From positions 2,371,197-2,435,196 of the forward strand of contig NW_006497023.1 of the NCBI RefSeq assembly GCF_000471905.2: a stretch of DNA of 64,000 nt, given 5' to 3'. The position numbers and the translations under genes were made by a program. Source of the DNA: Amborella trichopoda. Taxonomy: Eukaryota; Streptophyta; Magnoliopsida; Amborellales; Amborellaceae. Shown one piece after another: positions 26,291-37,196 of this stretch (the stretch's first letter is position 1; each line of letters opens with the position of its first letter). Under the pieces are notes generated by a model, which searched no databases, was not told the origin of the DNA, and saw nothing but the letters and a program-made list of their open reading frames with translations.

Positions 26291-27440
26291 AGTTACAAAG
26301 TATTCCACTTTTGCATGGGGTGCATCGATTTTATTTGTGAAAAAGAAAGATGGGTCCTTAAGACTTTGTATAGATTATAGGCAGCTGAACCAGGTCATGG
26401 TAAAGAATAAGTACCCTTTGCCTAGAGTTGACGACCTCTTTGATCAGCATTAAGGGGCTCAAGTGTTTTCTAAAATTGAACTTCGATCGGATTATCATAA
26501 ACAACGGTTCAAAGAAGAGGATGTCCCTAAGACTGCATTCAGGACCCGATATGGACACTATGAGTTCTTGATAATGTCGTTCGGGTAAACTAGTGCCCCG
26601 GCCGTCTTTATGGATTTGATGAATAGGGTGTTTAGACCCTTTTTGAATGATTTTGTGGTGGTTTTTATAAATGACATTCTGGTATACCCAAAGAAAAAAG
26701 AGCATGGACAACAATTAAGAGTAGTTCTTCAGACTTTGAAGACAGAGAAGTTGTAAACTAAGTTAGGGAAGAGTGAGTTATGGCTCCCTAGCGTAACCTT
26801 CCTTGAGCACGTTGTTTCTAAGAATGGGGTCGCAGTTTACCCTTGTAAAATTGAAGTTGTTTTAAAGTGGGGAAGGCCGAAAAATATGTCTGAGGTCTGC
26901 AGTTTTCTAGGACTGACGGGTTATTATAGACACTTTGTAAAGGGGTTCTCGAAGATAACGCTCCCCCTGACTTTCCTAACTCAGAAAAAAGTAAAGTTTG
27001 TATGGTCAAATGATTGTGAGACAAGCTTTCAAGAACTAAAGAAGAGACTGACCGTGGCCCCAATACTAACCTTATCTGAAGGGAACAAAGACCTTGTGGT
27101 TTATACTAACACGTCCCATAAAAGACTGCGATGTGTACTGATGTAGCAAGGGAAGGTTATAATGTATGCCTCCAGATAGTTGAAGTCGTACGAGCAAAAC
27201 TACCCAACCCATGACTTGGAACTTGCAACCGTAGTGTTTGGTAGTGTTTGCCTTAAAGATCTTGAGACATTACCTATATGTGACCCAGTTTAAGATATTT
27301 ACAGATCATAAAATCATCAAGTATTTGTTATCTCATAAATAGTTAAATATGAGACAAAGAAGATGGATGGACCTACTTAATGACTGTGGTCGTACCATCA
27401 ATTATCAACCGGGAAAGACTAAAGTGGTGGCCTGATGACT
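26291..27440 (+). pseudogene. Ty3/gypsy chromovirus reverse transcriptase and RNase H remnant
   Basis: Translation gives a typical Ty3/gypsy RT: a [22 protein letters not shown] block near 26330-26390, [13 protein letters not shown], then an [15 protein letters not shown] catalytic block, and FLGLTGYYRHFVKGFSKI near 26905-26960, at the RT to RNase H transition. The element copied its RNA into DNA when active. This copy is dead: stops interrupt the frame at about 26450, 26587, 26753 and 27145. The catalytic box expected to read Y/F-I-D-D reads F-I-N-D, with the first Asp codon changed to AAT at 26670-26672. The RNase H part (27070-27440) is further broken. The 5' end is truncated next to the satellite. 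Confidence 0.93.
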
Positions 27441-27699
27441 CGAGAGATGAAACTGATAGAAGATGTAGTGGAGTGGCACCAACTCTGCCCCTTAGTGCTG
27501 GGTAGGAATGACTACTAGTATAAGGGTGGAACCCCAGCTCTTTTAATAGATTCGTAAAGCTCGGAAAGAGGACTCCCAACTTATAAAGATTCTCGAAGAA
27601 ATAAAGCTCGGAAGAAAATAACATTTCTTAGTTAGTGGGGACGGTCTGTTAAGATTTAAATATCGGGTTTGTGTCCCGAATATTGAGGGCATGAGAGGG

Positions 27700-28376
27700 T
27701 TATTTTAGAAGAGGCACACCACTCCTGTTATACTATGCACTTGGGGAGTACTAAGATGTATTAGGACTTGAAGAAAATTTTTTGGTGGAATCATATGAAA
27801 AAGGAAGTAGCACAGTTTGTTTTTAGGTGCTTAACATGTCATGAAGTGAAAGCTGAACATTAAAAACCTGCTAAACTGTTGCAACCCTTGCCCATGCCGA
27901 AGTGAAAGTGGGAGCGCAATACCATGGATTTTGTCTCTAGCTTACCCAAGACAAGTGTTAAACATGATGGTATTTGGGTCATTGTAGACTGACTAATGAA
28001 AGCAGCTCATTTCTTATCGGTCTACACAACATATACTTTGGACAAATTGTCCCAACTATACATTAAAGATATTGTAAGATTACATGGAACACCTATCAGT
28101 ATCGTGTCCGGCAGGGACTCTAGATTTACTTCAAGATTTTGGGACAGTTTGCAGTCAGCTTTGGGAACAAAACACACTTTTAGCACTGCTTTTCACCCTC
28201 AGGCTGATGGGCAATCAGAAAGAACTATTCAGACTCTAGAAAACATGTTAAGAGCCTGTGTTACTGATTTCAAGGGAAGCTGGGAGGATCATCTACCTCT
28301 AATAGAATTTGTTTATAACAATAGTTTACAGATCAGTATCCAGATGGCACCGTTTGAAGCCTTGTATGGGAGGAAC
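27700..28376 (+). pseudogene. Ty3/gypsy integrase, zinc finger and catalytic core (5' piece)
   Basis: A degenerate HHCC zinc-binding region (with CLTCHEVK near 27830-27850) leads into an rve-type integrase core. The core contains KAAHFLSVYTTYTLDKL, FHPQADGQSERTIQTLEN and APFEALYGRN. Integrases of this family join retroelement DNA to the chromosome through a D-D35-E triad. The final Glu (QSERT) is present, but the middle Asp, expected in an SDRD context, reads SGRD, so that residue is lost. A stop lies just after the first-Asp region (about 27991). The frame is cut at 28376 by an LTR insertion and resumes at 30679. Confidence 0.92.
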
Positions 28377-28796
28377 TGTCACACCCCAAGAATTTACAAT
28401 ACAGATATTCCTGAGATGAGACAGTCAAAACATATGTACATCTCTTGATAGGAAAAATTTACAGTGTCGCGAGATCTTACAAAGTAACAAAAGAAAGCTT
28501 AAGCACAACTACAATATCTTCCAAAGTTGTTCCTGACAAGCACTCAAAATGAAGCCGCAGTTATCCTGAAAGAAATGTTTACCATAGTTTGATGAGTTTC
28601 GCTACTCAGTAAGTGATCATCATAATCCTAAAAATTATCATGGTTGAAAGATATCAATATTTCCAAAAAGGAGATCTATTAACAGAAATGCATTAACAGT
28701 TTTACTTTAAAAAATATATAATTAAGTATAATCCGAATAATTGAAATGCATATAACATTTTAACGACAGTGCATAATTCAAAGGATTTCACAAAAT

Positions 28797-29008
28797 ACCC
28801 TACTGGCGTCCCAAGTAGGTCACCTATATACCCCATCAGCGTCCTGATGGGTCCACTTAATCCCTATCGACGTCCCAGATAGGTCCACTTAATCCCTGCA
28901 GGTCCATTTATACCTCACCAGCGTACCGGATGAGTCCACTTAATCCCTACCGGCGTCCCAAATAGGTCCACTTATACCTCACCGGCGAACCGGATGAGTC
29001 CACTTGCA
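28797..29008. repeat. Tandem hairpin units in the solo LTR (about 30-37 bp each)
   Basis: Six to seven units share GGCGTCCCA-like centres and GGTCCACTTA-like spacers. Several units fold back perfectly with different stems: CCTACT with AGTAGG (28799-28819), CCCATCAG-CGTC-CTGATGGG (28832-28851) and CCTATC with GATAGG (28863-28883). Two further units form CTCA-CC with GG-A-TGAG. One unit (about 28893) has lost its middle. Confidence 0.85.
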
Positions 29009-30424
29009 TACTTAAAGTATTTCTAAATCTCTTTAAACATTCGACAACAGCAATATCATGTACTCAACATATCACTGAAATCACTAATATGAATTTCATT
29101 GAAACCATTAATAACAGTCACTTTCAATAACATTTAAAAAATAACCAATCAAATATTTTGGGCTCAAATTTAGAAAGGTAGTCGTTCTTAAAGACATTCT
29201 AGCATAATTGCCAATGTATAGAAAAACTCTTATAGAAATTCAAGAATATGGAATTATCACAATTTATAGGATGTCAATTCACAAATAAACATTTCACAGA
29301 CAATGCTATAATCAATTGCAAAAACATCAGTTTTCAGATAATAAGGCAGTTAATTGCACATGAATTTTACAATGTCTAAATATTTAAAAACCGTAGAAAG
29401 AAATCTCACAATTTTAGTAAAAGCAGAACTATCACATTTATTTCAAATAATTTTATTTCTAAAATTTTCTAACAATAGACAAGGAAAATAAATAAATAAA
29501 TTTATTTCTAAGAATTTACAGCATTTAAAATTTCTAATATCATAATTTGATTAAAAAGATTATTTTTCAAAATAATGAGGTCGCTTGCGCATAAAATTTA
29601 TCACGCCTAAAATTCATGATAATAAGCAGAAATAATTATTTCATTTCATTTTTAAACTGAACGGATTATTTTTCAAGATAATGAAATCACTTACTTTAAC
29701 TCCGAAATTGGGGGAGCATTAGTTCCATCCCACACAAAAACATCGATACTTTCTTCAGAGACTCGATGTGAACGAAGAATCTTTTCCAGAGAAAGAAAGC
29801 ATATAAAATCAATTTAACAGGGATTGTGATTTATAGGAGCAAATGAAAGTAGTGTATGCAAAAGTTATCGTGCATATTAAATCGACAACCTCCTTCTTTT
29901 TCACATCCCCAATCTTCTTTAAAGGAAGCACATAAGTACCATTACCTAAACATAACTAAACAGTAACCATGCTAGAGAGAGAGAGACCTGTTCCTTAAAT
30001 GAACTTAAAAAGTAATAAGCAAAGGAAGAAGGAAAAGCAAGAAGCCAGTTTCTAAACTGAAACACGAAATGCCAGGAAAATAAAGCACACCCACTAACAA
30101 AAAACTAAAATTTAGAAAAATAAAAAGGGCAAGAAAATTACCAAAATTCAACGAAGGAATTATCTTCAATAGTGTTCAACAGAGAGAGAGAATACTTAAG
30201 GAAAAGAGAGAGAGTAAATAGTAATTAAGAAAAGTAAGAAAGTTTTCGACTTTTAGGAGTTATAAAGAGAGAGAAAGAGAGTGCAGTAATCAACGAAAGT
30301 ATCGAAGTATGCCGACTAGAGTTATAATATTACAGACAGGGAGAGAGATAGATCGTCAAATAAAGTAAAAACACCTAAGACGCAAGGTGTTGTTTTAAGG
30401 AGTGTAATCATAAAACTTTAAGAT

Positions 30425-30443
30425 GGTGGACCTAAGGTCCACC
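30425..30443. other. Perfect 8-bp-arm palindrome in the solo LTR
   Basis: The sequence reads GGTGGACC-TAA-GGTCCACC. It could form a tight hairpin in the LTR transcript. The arm sequence resembles the GGTCCAC spacers of the tandem hairpin array at 28.8-29.0 kb in the same LTR. Confidence 0.8.
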
Positions 30444-30678
30444 TAAATAAAATTGAACCCTCAAGTATATTAACAATAATACCATTATTTATTGTTAATA
30501 TAAAAGCAACAATATCCTAATGATATAAAATTATTATTATTATTATTATTATCATTACTAATATATAATTATTATTTTATTTATTTATTTTGTATTTATT
30601 TCTGTTAACACCATTAATATTATTATTATTATTATTCTTTTCTTTTCTTTTTTTTTTTTAAAGTTTAGGATTGTTACA

Positions 30679-31303
30679 GGAGCTCTCGATCACCTATCTA
30701 TTGGGATGAGATCAGTGAAAGAAGGTTGTTAAGAGCCGAAATTGTTCAAGTGACCTCAGAAAAGATTGCCTTAATTCGGGAGAGACTCAAAACTGCTCAA
30801 AGTCAGCAAAAGTGTTACGCCGACAATTGAAAGAGAAGCTTTGAGTTTGAAGTAGGTGATCGAGTTTTCCTTAATGTATCACCGACCAATGGTATTATGA
30901 GATTCAGCAAGAAGGGAAAATTGAGCCCACGTTTTATTGAACCATTTAAAATTCTGGAAAGAGTAGGAAGTATGGCTTATCGGCTTGCCTTATCAGCTAA
31001 GTTGGAAAATATTCATGATCTGTTTCATGTATCATTATTGAGGAAATATCAGCCAAACCCGTCCCATGTTTTGAAGTATGAGCCATTGACAATAAATGAA
31101 GACCTTACTTATATCGAGCAGTCGATTGAGATTTTGGACAAGAGGTGTAGGTTTTACGTAATAAAGAAAACCCCCTGGTTCGTGATTTATGGCAGTACCA
31201 CTCAAAGGAAGAATCAACATGAGAATGAGAAGATGAAATCCGGAATAAATACCTTAAGTTGTTTAAATAATCAAGGCATAATTTTGGGGAAAAAATCCTT
31301 TTG
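30679..31303 (+). pseudogene. Ty3/gypsy integrase C-terminus with GPY/F-like and chromodomain-like tail
   Basis: The integrase resumes after the LTR insertion with RSSRSPIYWDEISERRLLR. There follows a linker (ERLKTAQSQQKCYAD, stop at about 30828), the VGDRVFLNVSP block, KLSPRFIEPFKILERVGSMA, and NIHDLFHVSLLRKYQPNPSH. This order is typical of the integrase tail of plant chromoviruses of the Tekay/Del group. The end (about 31110-31200, with QSIEILDKR) matches the start of a chromodomain, which in this family guides insertion to heterochromatin. The chromodomain is shortened and its key hydrophobic pattern is decayed. The polypurine tract and LTR follow directly. Confidence 0.9.
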
Positions 31304-31312
31304 AGGGGATGA
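31299..31312 (+). other. Polypurine tract of the chromovirus
   Basis: The purine-rich run TTTTGAGGGGATGA lies immediately before the TG start of the 3' LTR, the expected position of the plus-strand primer. Confidence 0.7.
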
Positions 31313-31382
31313 TGTAACGGCCCAAATTTCTCAAACATGGTGAGCACATGCGGCGACGAGAAGAAGAGACAAATGCCGTTTG

Positions 31383-31620
31383 GAGAAGAGAAAGAGCCAA
31401 TGCCAACTGTAAAGAGAGAGAAAGAGCCAGCGTCGGTTGTGAAGAGAGAGAAAGAGCCAGTGCTAGTTGGGAAGAGAGAAAGAGTCAGCACCGGCTATGA
31501 AGAGAGAGAAAGAGCTAGCATCTGATGTGAAGAGAGAGAAAGAGCCAACGTCAGCTATGAAGAGAGAGAAAGATCCAACGTCAGTTGTGAACAGAGAGAA
31601 AGATCCAACATCGGCTGTCT
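31383..31620 (+). repeat. 30-bp GA-rich tandem repeat in LTR U3
   Basis: About eight units follow each other, each a GAAGAGAGAGAAAGAG block followed by a variable 14-16 bp block such as CCAGCGTCGGTTGTG or CCAACGTCAGCTATG. The variable block recurs in the 3' region of the Tat element (55.5-56.6 kb). Open frames across the array (Lys/Arg/Glu-rich) are period artefacts. Confidence 0.9.
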
Positions 31621-31767
31621 AACGTCGTGCATGAAACAAGTCGTTGCCGTGCATAAATCAAGATTGCTACATGTTGACTGCATGCTGCCATGTGCGCCAA
31701 TTGTCAACTTGAATGCCATTAAAAGGGCACTTGGCAAGCCTAGAGTGCCACCTCCCCACTCTTGGAG

Positions 31768-31773
31768 TATATA
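31768..31773 (+). promoter_or_regulatory. TATA box of the chromovirus LTR
   Basis: TATATA is followed by a CT-rich stretch (CTCTCTTTCTCTCTC), the usual layout of a plant LTR promoter and transcript leader. It lies about 455 bp inside the LTR. Confidence 0.6.
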
Positions 31774-32580
31774 GTCTCTCTTTCTCTCTCTGCGCCTCAC
31801 ATTTTGGAGCCCAAGTTCACGTTTTGAAGCCCAAGTATAAGACTGGCTTAGCCTGATCGATGAGGCTTCTACTTCAAGAGTAGGCACTACTAGCTTCTGT
31901 CCGTATGAACTATATGCTTTAGCTGAGTTTCTGACTGTGTGATTGTAAGAAATGTTCGTTAAACTATTAGTTCATGTGAATGGGCGAAGTTTTAATACCT
32001 AAACTTTACTTTGTTTATTCCGCCAATATACTCTAATGCATGACCTTGTTCTGTGCCATCGCGTGAACTGTAATAATCTGTGGACCTATTATCCCTTATG
32101 TGTTCTTTTAGGTAGGAATGCAAGGGTACTGATTTACTTACTAGGATTTTAGCTCATACCTCTCTTTTTCCCCTCTATGTAGAGTGAGAACCGATATCTC
32201 ATGTGTGGACAGCTGGACGGTGGTAGCAGACTTTTGACGCTCGAGTTCTGTTAGAAATCTTTTGATTCTAGATGTCTGGTGGTGATGCCACAATATCATT
32301 CTGTTGAATATTGTAATTTTGTTGGCAGGCCGGTAGTGCCTTGAACATTATCGTAAAAGAAATTTTGGAGACTGAATATTTATGAAATGGTTTTGTTTTG
32401 CTCAGATTGTGGCCTTTTGTTTTATGAGTTTATTTTATTTCGTGGTTTGCTTTGATTCCAAAATTTATATACGCGTTGAGCCACTCCTACCTAAGTGTCA
32501 GTTCTGACCTCCGGTCGCGATCCCGCACCCTGTTACCCTCTAGCAAGATACGGTAGGGGCCAGGCGGTAGGGTAATGACA

Positions 32581-33288
32581 TGCATGTTTTCTTAGCTTTT
32601 CAAAGTATGAAATTCAAAAATGAATATGGGTGTGAAATTGGGTGTGGATGCATGTTACTGAAATCCTGCTAGAGTGTGCTCTGTTTTCTCGAATTGTGCC
32701 TACAGTTTGAGAAATTGTTTGAGTATCCTATATATCTCCTAAGATCATGAAATTTTGTAGAAACATAGCTCATTGAGTCTATTTTATCATGGAAAATACC
32801 TCTTGTTAATATCCCTTTTGGTTTAAAAGTTATTTACCATTTTATGCATGTCCAATTTGTGAAATGAAATTCCAGGGATTTTATGTATTTTTATGTGGAT
32901 CTTTTCAATGACCAAAACATATCAAAATGAGACATGCATGTTTTCTTAGCTTTTCAAAGTATGAAATTCAAGAATGATTATGGGTGTGAAATTGAGTGTG
33001 GATGCATGTTACTGAAATCCTGCTAAAGTGTGTTCTGTTTTCTCGAATTGTGCCTACAGTTTGAGAAATTGTTTGAGTATCCTATATATCTCCTAAGATC
33101 ATGAAATTTTGTAGAAAACATAGCTCATTGAGTCTATTTTATCATGGAAAATACCTCTTGTTAATATCCTTTTTGGTTTAAAAGTTATTTACCATTTTAT
33201 GCATGTCCAATTTGTGAAATGAAATTCCAAGGATTTTATGTATTTTTATGTGGATCTTTTCAATGACCAAAACATATCAACATGAGCT
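32581..33288 (+). repeat. 354-bp tandem duplication
   Basis: Bases 32581-32934 and 32935-33288 are two copies with roughly eight substitutions and one single-base indel. Both begin TGCATGTTTTCTTAGC and both are preceded by GACA. This is by far the most recent duplication visible in this block. More diverged relatives of the unit's second half continue to about 33640, with TTTTATGTGGAAC and GAGCTCAAAC recurring about 206 bp on. Confidence 0.93.
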
Positions 33289-33919
33289 CAAACTACTTCT
33301 AAATGAAATATAAATGATTTTATTTCAAAAATAGTTTTTAGAATCATGATAAAATTCCTAGTAGTTTCAAAGTTATGCTCAACTTCCATGAGGATGTCAC
33401 ACTGGGTTTTCTGCTGTAAAAACAGGAACTTTCCAGAACTGTTATGTTTTTTATGTGGAACTGTTCATCGACTGAAATATATCTTAATGAGCTCAAACCA
33501 CATCTAAATAAAAGATAAAGGAGTCTATTTTAAAAACGGTATCGGAATGGTGATAAACTTCATTGAAGTTTGAATGTTATGCCTATTTTCCTATGAGTAT
33601 GTCATCCTGGATGTTCTACTATGAAAACAGGAACTATACACAAGAACATCAAAAAGTTTGGCAAACTTTAACCCAAAATTTGGGGTTACCCCCTTCACAA
33701 AAATTGTGTTTTCATGAGACTAGATTGTTATAAAACTGGTCTCAGGTCTAAATAATAATTTTTATCTCATGATGTGCCTTTAGAAGTAGACCGTGTTCAC
33801 TGTGAAAAACCAAAAAAATAATCAAAAGATGTCTTTTGAGCTAATGAACCTGATGATATGTAGTATGCTTTTGACATATTGTTGTTTCATATGAACCTAT
33901 TTTTATTATGATATGAGTG

Positions 33920-34400
33920 CATGAAAGCTTGCTTTGTTATGAAATGAAGGCATGATAATGAGGCATACTTTGTTATAGAATGAATGCATGCTCTATTATG
34001 AAATAAATGCATGACAATGAGGCATATTCTATTATGAAATGAAAGTATGCTCTATTATGATATGAATGCATATAGTAAGACATGCTATGCTATGATATGT
34101 ATGCACGATTATGATACATGTTATGTTGTGATAAGTGTGCATGATTTTGAGACATGCTATGTGATAAAGGCCCATGTGGTCAATGATATGTGTGCATGAT
34201 TTTGAGACATACTATATGATAAAGGCCCATGTGGTTAGTGATATGTGTGCATGATTTTGAGATGTGATCATTGCTATGTGATAAGACTTGTGTGGTTAGC
34301 TATGTGATAAGTGCTATGTGATAAGACCTTTGTGGTCAGCTATGTGATAAGTGCTATGTGATAAGACCTATGTGGTCAGCTATGTAATAAGTGCTATGTG
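33920..34400 (+). repeat. Short-period tandem repeats (GCATGA / TGTGATAAG type)
   Basis: From 33920, ATG-rich units such as TATGAATGCATGAT repeat irregularly. From about 34160 they change into units of about 40 bp containing GCTATGTGATAAGTG and GACCTATGTGGTC. The last motif is itself a small inverted repeat, GACC with GGTC. There is no coding content. Confidence 0.8.
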
Positions 34401-34484
34401 ATTCCTTGGCTTGGTTTGCTCAGCCAAGATATGGATGCATGATATCAAGATATGCTCTGTTATGATATGAATACATGATGAGAA

Positions 34485-34640
34485 ATAATGTGTGAGCATG
34501 GACTTACCGCATGATAAGATATGATGTGTGAGCATGGACTTTCCTCACGATGAGATATAATGTGTGAACATGGACTTACCGGATGATGATACATGATATG
34601 TGAGCATGGACTTGCCACATGATGAGATCTTTCCCTGACT
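34485..34640 (+). repeat. Tandem repeat of about 42 bp
   Basis: Four units contain TGTGTGAGCATGGACTTACC followed by a CATGATGAGAT-like stretch. They belong to the U3-like part of the second LTR block. The open frames on the - strand here are repeat artefacts. Confidence 0.8.
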
Positions 34641-35590
34641 CTCGATGACAGGAAGGGAGCTAGGATGTGATATGAATCTGGGAGGGTAGCGCCCCTCAAG
34701 ATATACATGGGCACTATCCATTGGAACCACTTTGGCAGTGTAGCACCCTCCAGCAGAGATGCAAAGAGAGGGCAGTGTCTTGCAAGGCCAAAAGCCTATC
34801 AAAAGCCCCAAAGTGCACTGGGGTCTGTGTGTGTGCGTGTGAAGTCATTACTGAATGGGTCACCGATTGTCGTTGTCTTCCCTCCTGAGTGATAGTAGAA
34901 GTCCTAAGTAATGGAATTGGCTTATCCTGATGAATAAGGCTTCTACTTCGGGAGTAGGTAAATTGGGAGTGAGTTAGTTGGTAATTGTTGATGCTTACCT
35001 TCATATGTGGACTTGCTAAGATTTGTATCGTTGAATGATTAGGACACATGATTCATGTTTTATAAGAATGGCATAACACCTTGAGCTTTGTTGTGAGATG
35101 ATATTCATAGGCAGGAAAGCATGGCACGGTGATCTACTTACTGGGCTTTATAGCTCATCCCTTTAACTTTCGTCTATGTAGAGTGATAGCTGCAGGTTGT
35201 GGATGAGCAGTTTGGTGATCACGGCTGGCAGTTGGAGTCTCGTATTTCTTGTGGAGGCTCCTCTTTGATTGTATGTTTTAGATGGCAGTTAGGCCATGTA
35301 GTTGTCTTTGATATTAAAGCTATGTAATTGTTGTTGGGCCATTGATGCTTTGGACTCTCTTGTAATATTTTGGATCTATCTTATGAAATTTTGGGACTTG
35401 GATTGTCTAGTATTTTGTGGGTTGTGTGCTTGTTAGTTTTGTTTTTATTTCGTAGTTGGCTTTAATTTTCAGTTTTTTAAAAGCATTGACCACAGTCCCT
35501 CTTGAGTAGCATTCGCTACATATGGTCGCGGTCCCACACCCCATTGCCCTTCGACAAGTGCGGTAAGGGCTAGGGGGCGGGGCCGTGACA

Positions 35591-36566
35591 GGACATCATA
35601 TTCGAGGCCAAATTCACTTGTGCATTCTATGTCATAAATACAAGTTTTATATTGTACTGGGCACTTAACAATTCCAAATGTTTAATCCTCTATTACAATT
35701 TACATCGGCTAAAGAAAAGGGAAAATGAGCTGAATACCTTAGATTCTGACCTTGAAACCTATATATTCATTTCTAAGGAAGAAAATATAGGCACATATCA
35801 AAAGAGAAAAGATAACATCGGATTCATATTGGCCCATATCTCTGTGGATGTACAGAGGGATCTTATCCTTCAAGTCTGGTCTTCCGAGGAGATCAAGTGG
35901 ATCATTGAAGATGATTATATCTCTCTCCGTATCCTAAATATCTCACTTTCTTTTCCCACTCTTAATTCTTACTGAGGTAAACCCCGCAAGAATGTTTTTC
36001 TCTGCTAAACTTGTGTCTATAAAAATTGTGTGACCCCTCTTGAATAGAGAGATCACCTTTTATACTATCAAATTTTGGATTTTTAAGGGATAACCATGCA
36101 TTTCCCATATTTGAATCTTCACCCTCCATCTTCATCTTGGACTTATCCTTTTGTTTAAATCACAGAATCTACAAAGTGTACCTCTTATCTTCATAACATT
36201 GTTTATCTCTTATGTTTATCTTTTCACACTAATTTGAAGTTATGATAATCTCACTGCTTGAGCTGTTCATGCAGATATCTCTTGATGATAACCACTCTTT
36301 CTAACTAATACTCATTTTGAATTTCGAACATTCTAACCTCGAATTTGGTCGTGATTTATAAGAGAAAAATCAGGAATACGTGACCGATGTCAGTGGATTG
36401 CAACCACTTTCGTTATTCAACTTAATCCATGCTACACCTTTTAAGAGTGATGAAGCAACGAGTCAAGAATCTAATGGTTCTGCTTTTATGAGAAACACCC
36501 CTTGTATCGAGGGAGAAATTACCACTTTAGGTAACCCAATGTCGTATGGTGCATAAAGGTTTTAAA
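35591..36566. other. Non-repetitive AT-rich stretch, no supported gene
   Basis: This stretch lies between the LTR end at 35590 and the next tandem array. A 107-codon open frame (35652-35975, +) is present. Its predicted protein has no motif I recognise, and its surroundings are transposon debris, so I do not call it a gene. There is no clear promoter or primer-binding site. Confidence 0.5.
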
Positions 36567-37055
36567 GCTGTCAGGCAATGTAGATGATAGGTTAAGCCAT
36601 CTTCGGACAACTTTAAACTATCGAGATATGAGGATGATGGGTTAACCCATCACCAGGCAGCTTAAACTGCGGAGACATGAGAAAGACGAGTAAATCCATC
36701 TCCAAGCAGCGTAAGCTGCCGAGACATGAGGACGACGAGTTAAGTCATCTCCAGGCAGCATGAACTGTCGAGATATGAGGATGATGGGTTAAGCCATCTC
36801 CAGGCAGCACAAACTGTTGAGATATGAGGACGATGGGTTAAGGCATCTCCAGGTAGTGTAAACTGTCGAGACATGAGGATGATGGGTTAAGCTACCTCCG
36901 AGCAGTGTGAGCTACCGAGACACGGGAACGATGGGTTAAGCCATCTCTGAGCAACTTGAACTGCCGAAATATGAGGAGGATGGGTTAAACCATTTCCTGA
37001 CAACTTGAATTGCCAAAATATGAGGACGATGGCTTAAGCCATCTCCGGTTGATAT
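36567..37055 (+). repeat. 49-bp tandem array with two inverted repeats per unit
   Basis: About ten units share GATGGGTTAAGCCATCTCC, a GGCAGC...ACTGCC element and GAGACATGAGGAC. Each unit can form two small hairpins. One unit contains the perfect palindrome GATGGGTTAACCCATC (36636-36651), another GCAGC-GTAA-GCTGC (36706-36719). The array directly precedes a related 35-bp array. Confidence 0.88.
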
Positions 37056-37196
37056 GAAACTTCAAGGAGACGGTTATAATGGCTCAAACATGGGTTCCTG
37101 AGAGTCTCAGCTTAATCTAAAACACATCAAGTTTCAGGGTATCAGTTAAGGCATATCATTACTAATGGAGGATATGGACATTGACTAAGCGAGAAG

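Larger units (their letters stand above)
28377..30678. mobile_element. Solo-LTR-like insertion splitting the integrase
   Basis: This 2302-bp block starts TGTCACACCCC and ends GATTGTTACA, giving TG...CA termini and near-inverted ends (TGTCACA / TGTTACA). It interrupts the integrase codons between GRN and the RSPIYWDE-type continuation. The flanking five bases are GGAAC (28372-28376) and GGAGC (30679-30683), a 5-bp target-site duplication with one mismatch. I see no internal gag or pol, so a solo LTR from unequal recombination is the simplest reading. TATA-like and CT-rich leader sequence fits best if the element reads on the - strand (about 30350 down to 30180), but orientation is not certain. 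It also holds ATT and TTTA microsatellites at 30530-30650. Confidence 0.85.
31313..32580 (+). mobile_element. 3' LTR of the Ty3/gypsy chromovirus
   Basis: The LTR begins TGTAACGGCCC right after the polypurine tract and ends GGGTAATGACA, about 1268 bp. It contains a 30-bp tandem repeat in U3, a TATA box at 31768 and a CT-rich leader after it. Its distal part (about 31840-32580) is homologous to 34900-35590, the end of the next LTR-like block. The matching 5' LTR is not in the window. Confidence 0.85.
32581..35590 (+). mobile_element. Second LTR-like block, related at its distal end to the preceding LTR
   Basis: The block ends GGGGCCGTGACA at 35590, and its last 700 bp (from about 34900, GGCTTCTACTTCGGGAGTAGG) align with the distal part of the LTR ending at 32580. 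Upstream of that it is unrelated to the neighbouring U3 and consists largely of tandem repeats. It starts exactly where the first LTR ends, so either the chromovirus inserted into an older LTR, or the whole of 31313-35590 is one rearranged long LTR. No gag or pol is attached, and no primer-binding site follows 35590. Confidence 0.65.

Noticed and set aside
35652-35975. 107-codon open frame as a host gene
   Set aside because: There is no recognisable domain, no promoter signals, and it lies between transposon remnants. It was kept only as part of an intergenic entry.
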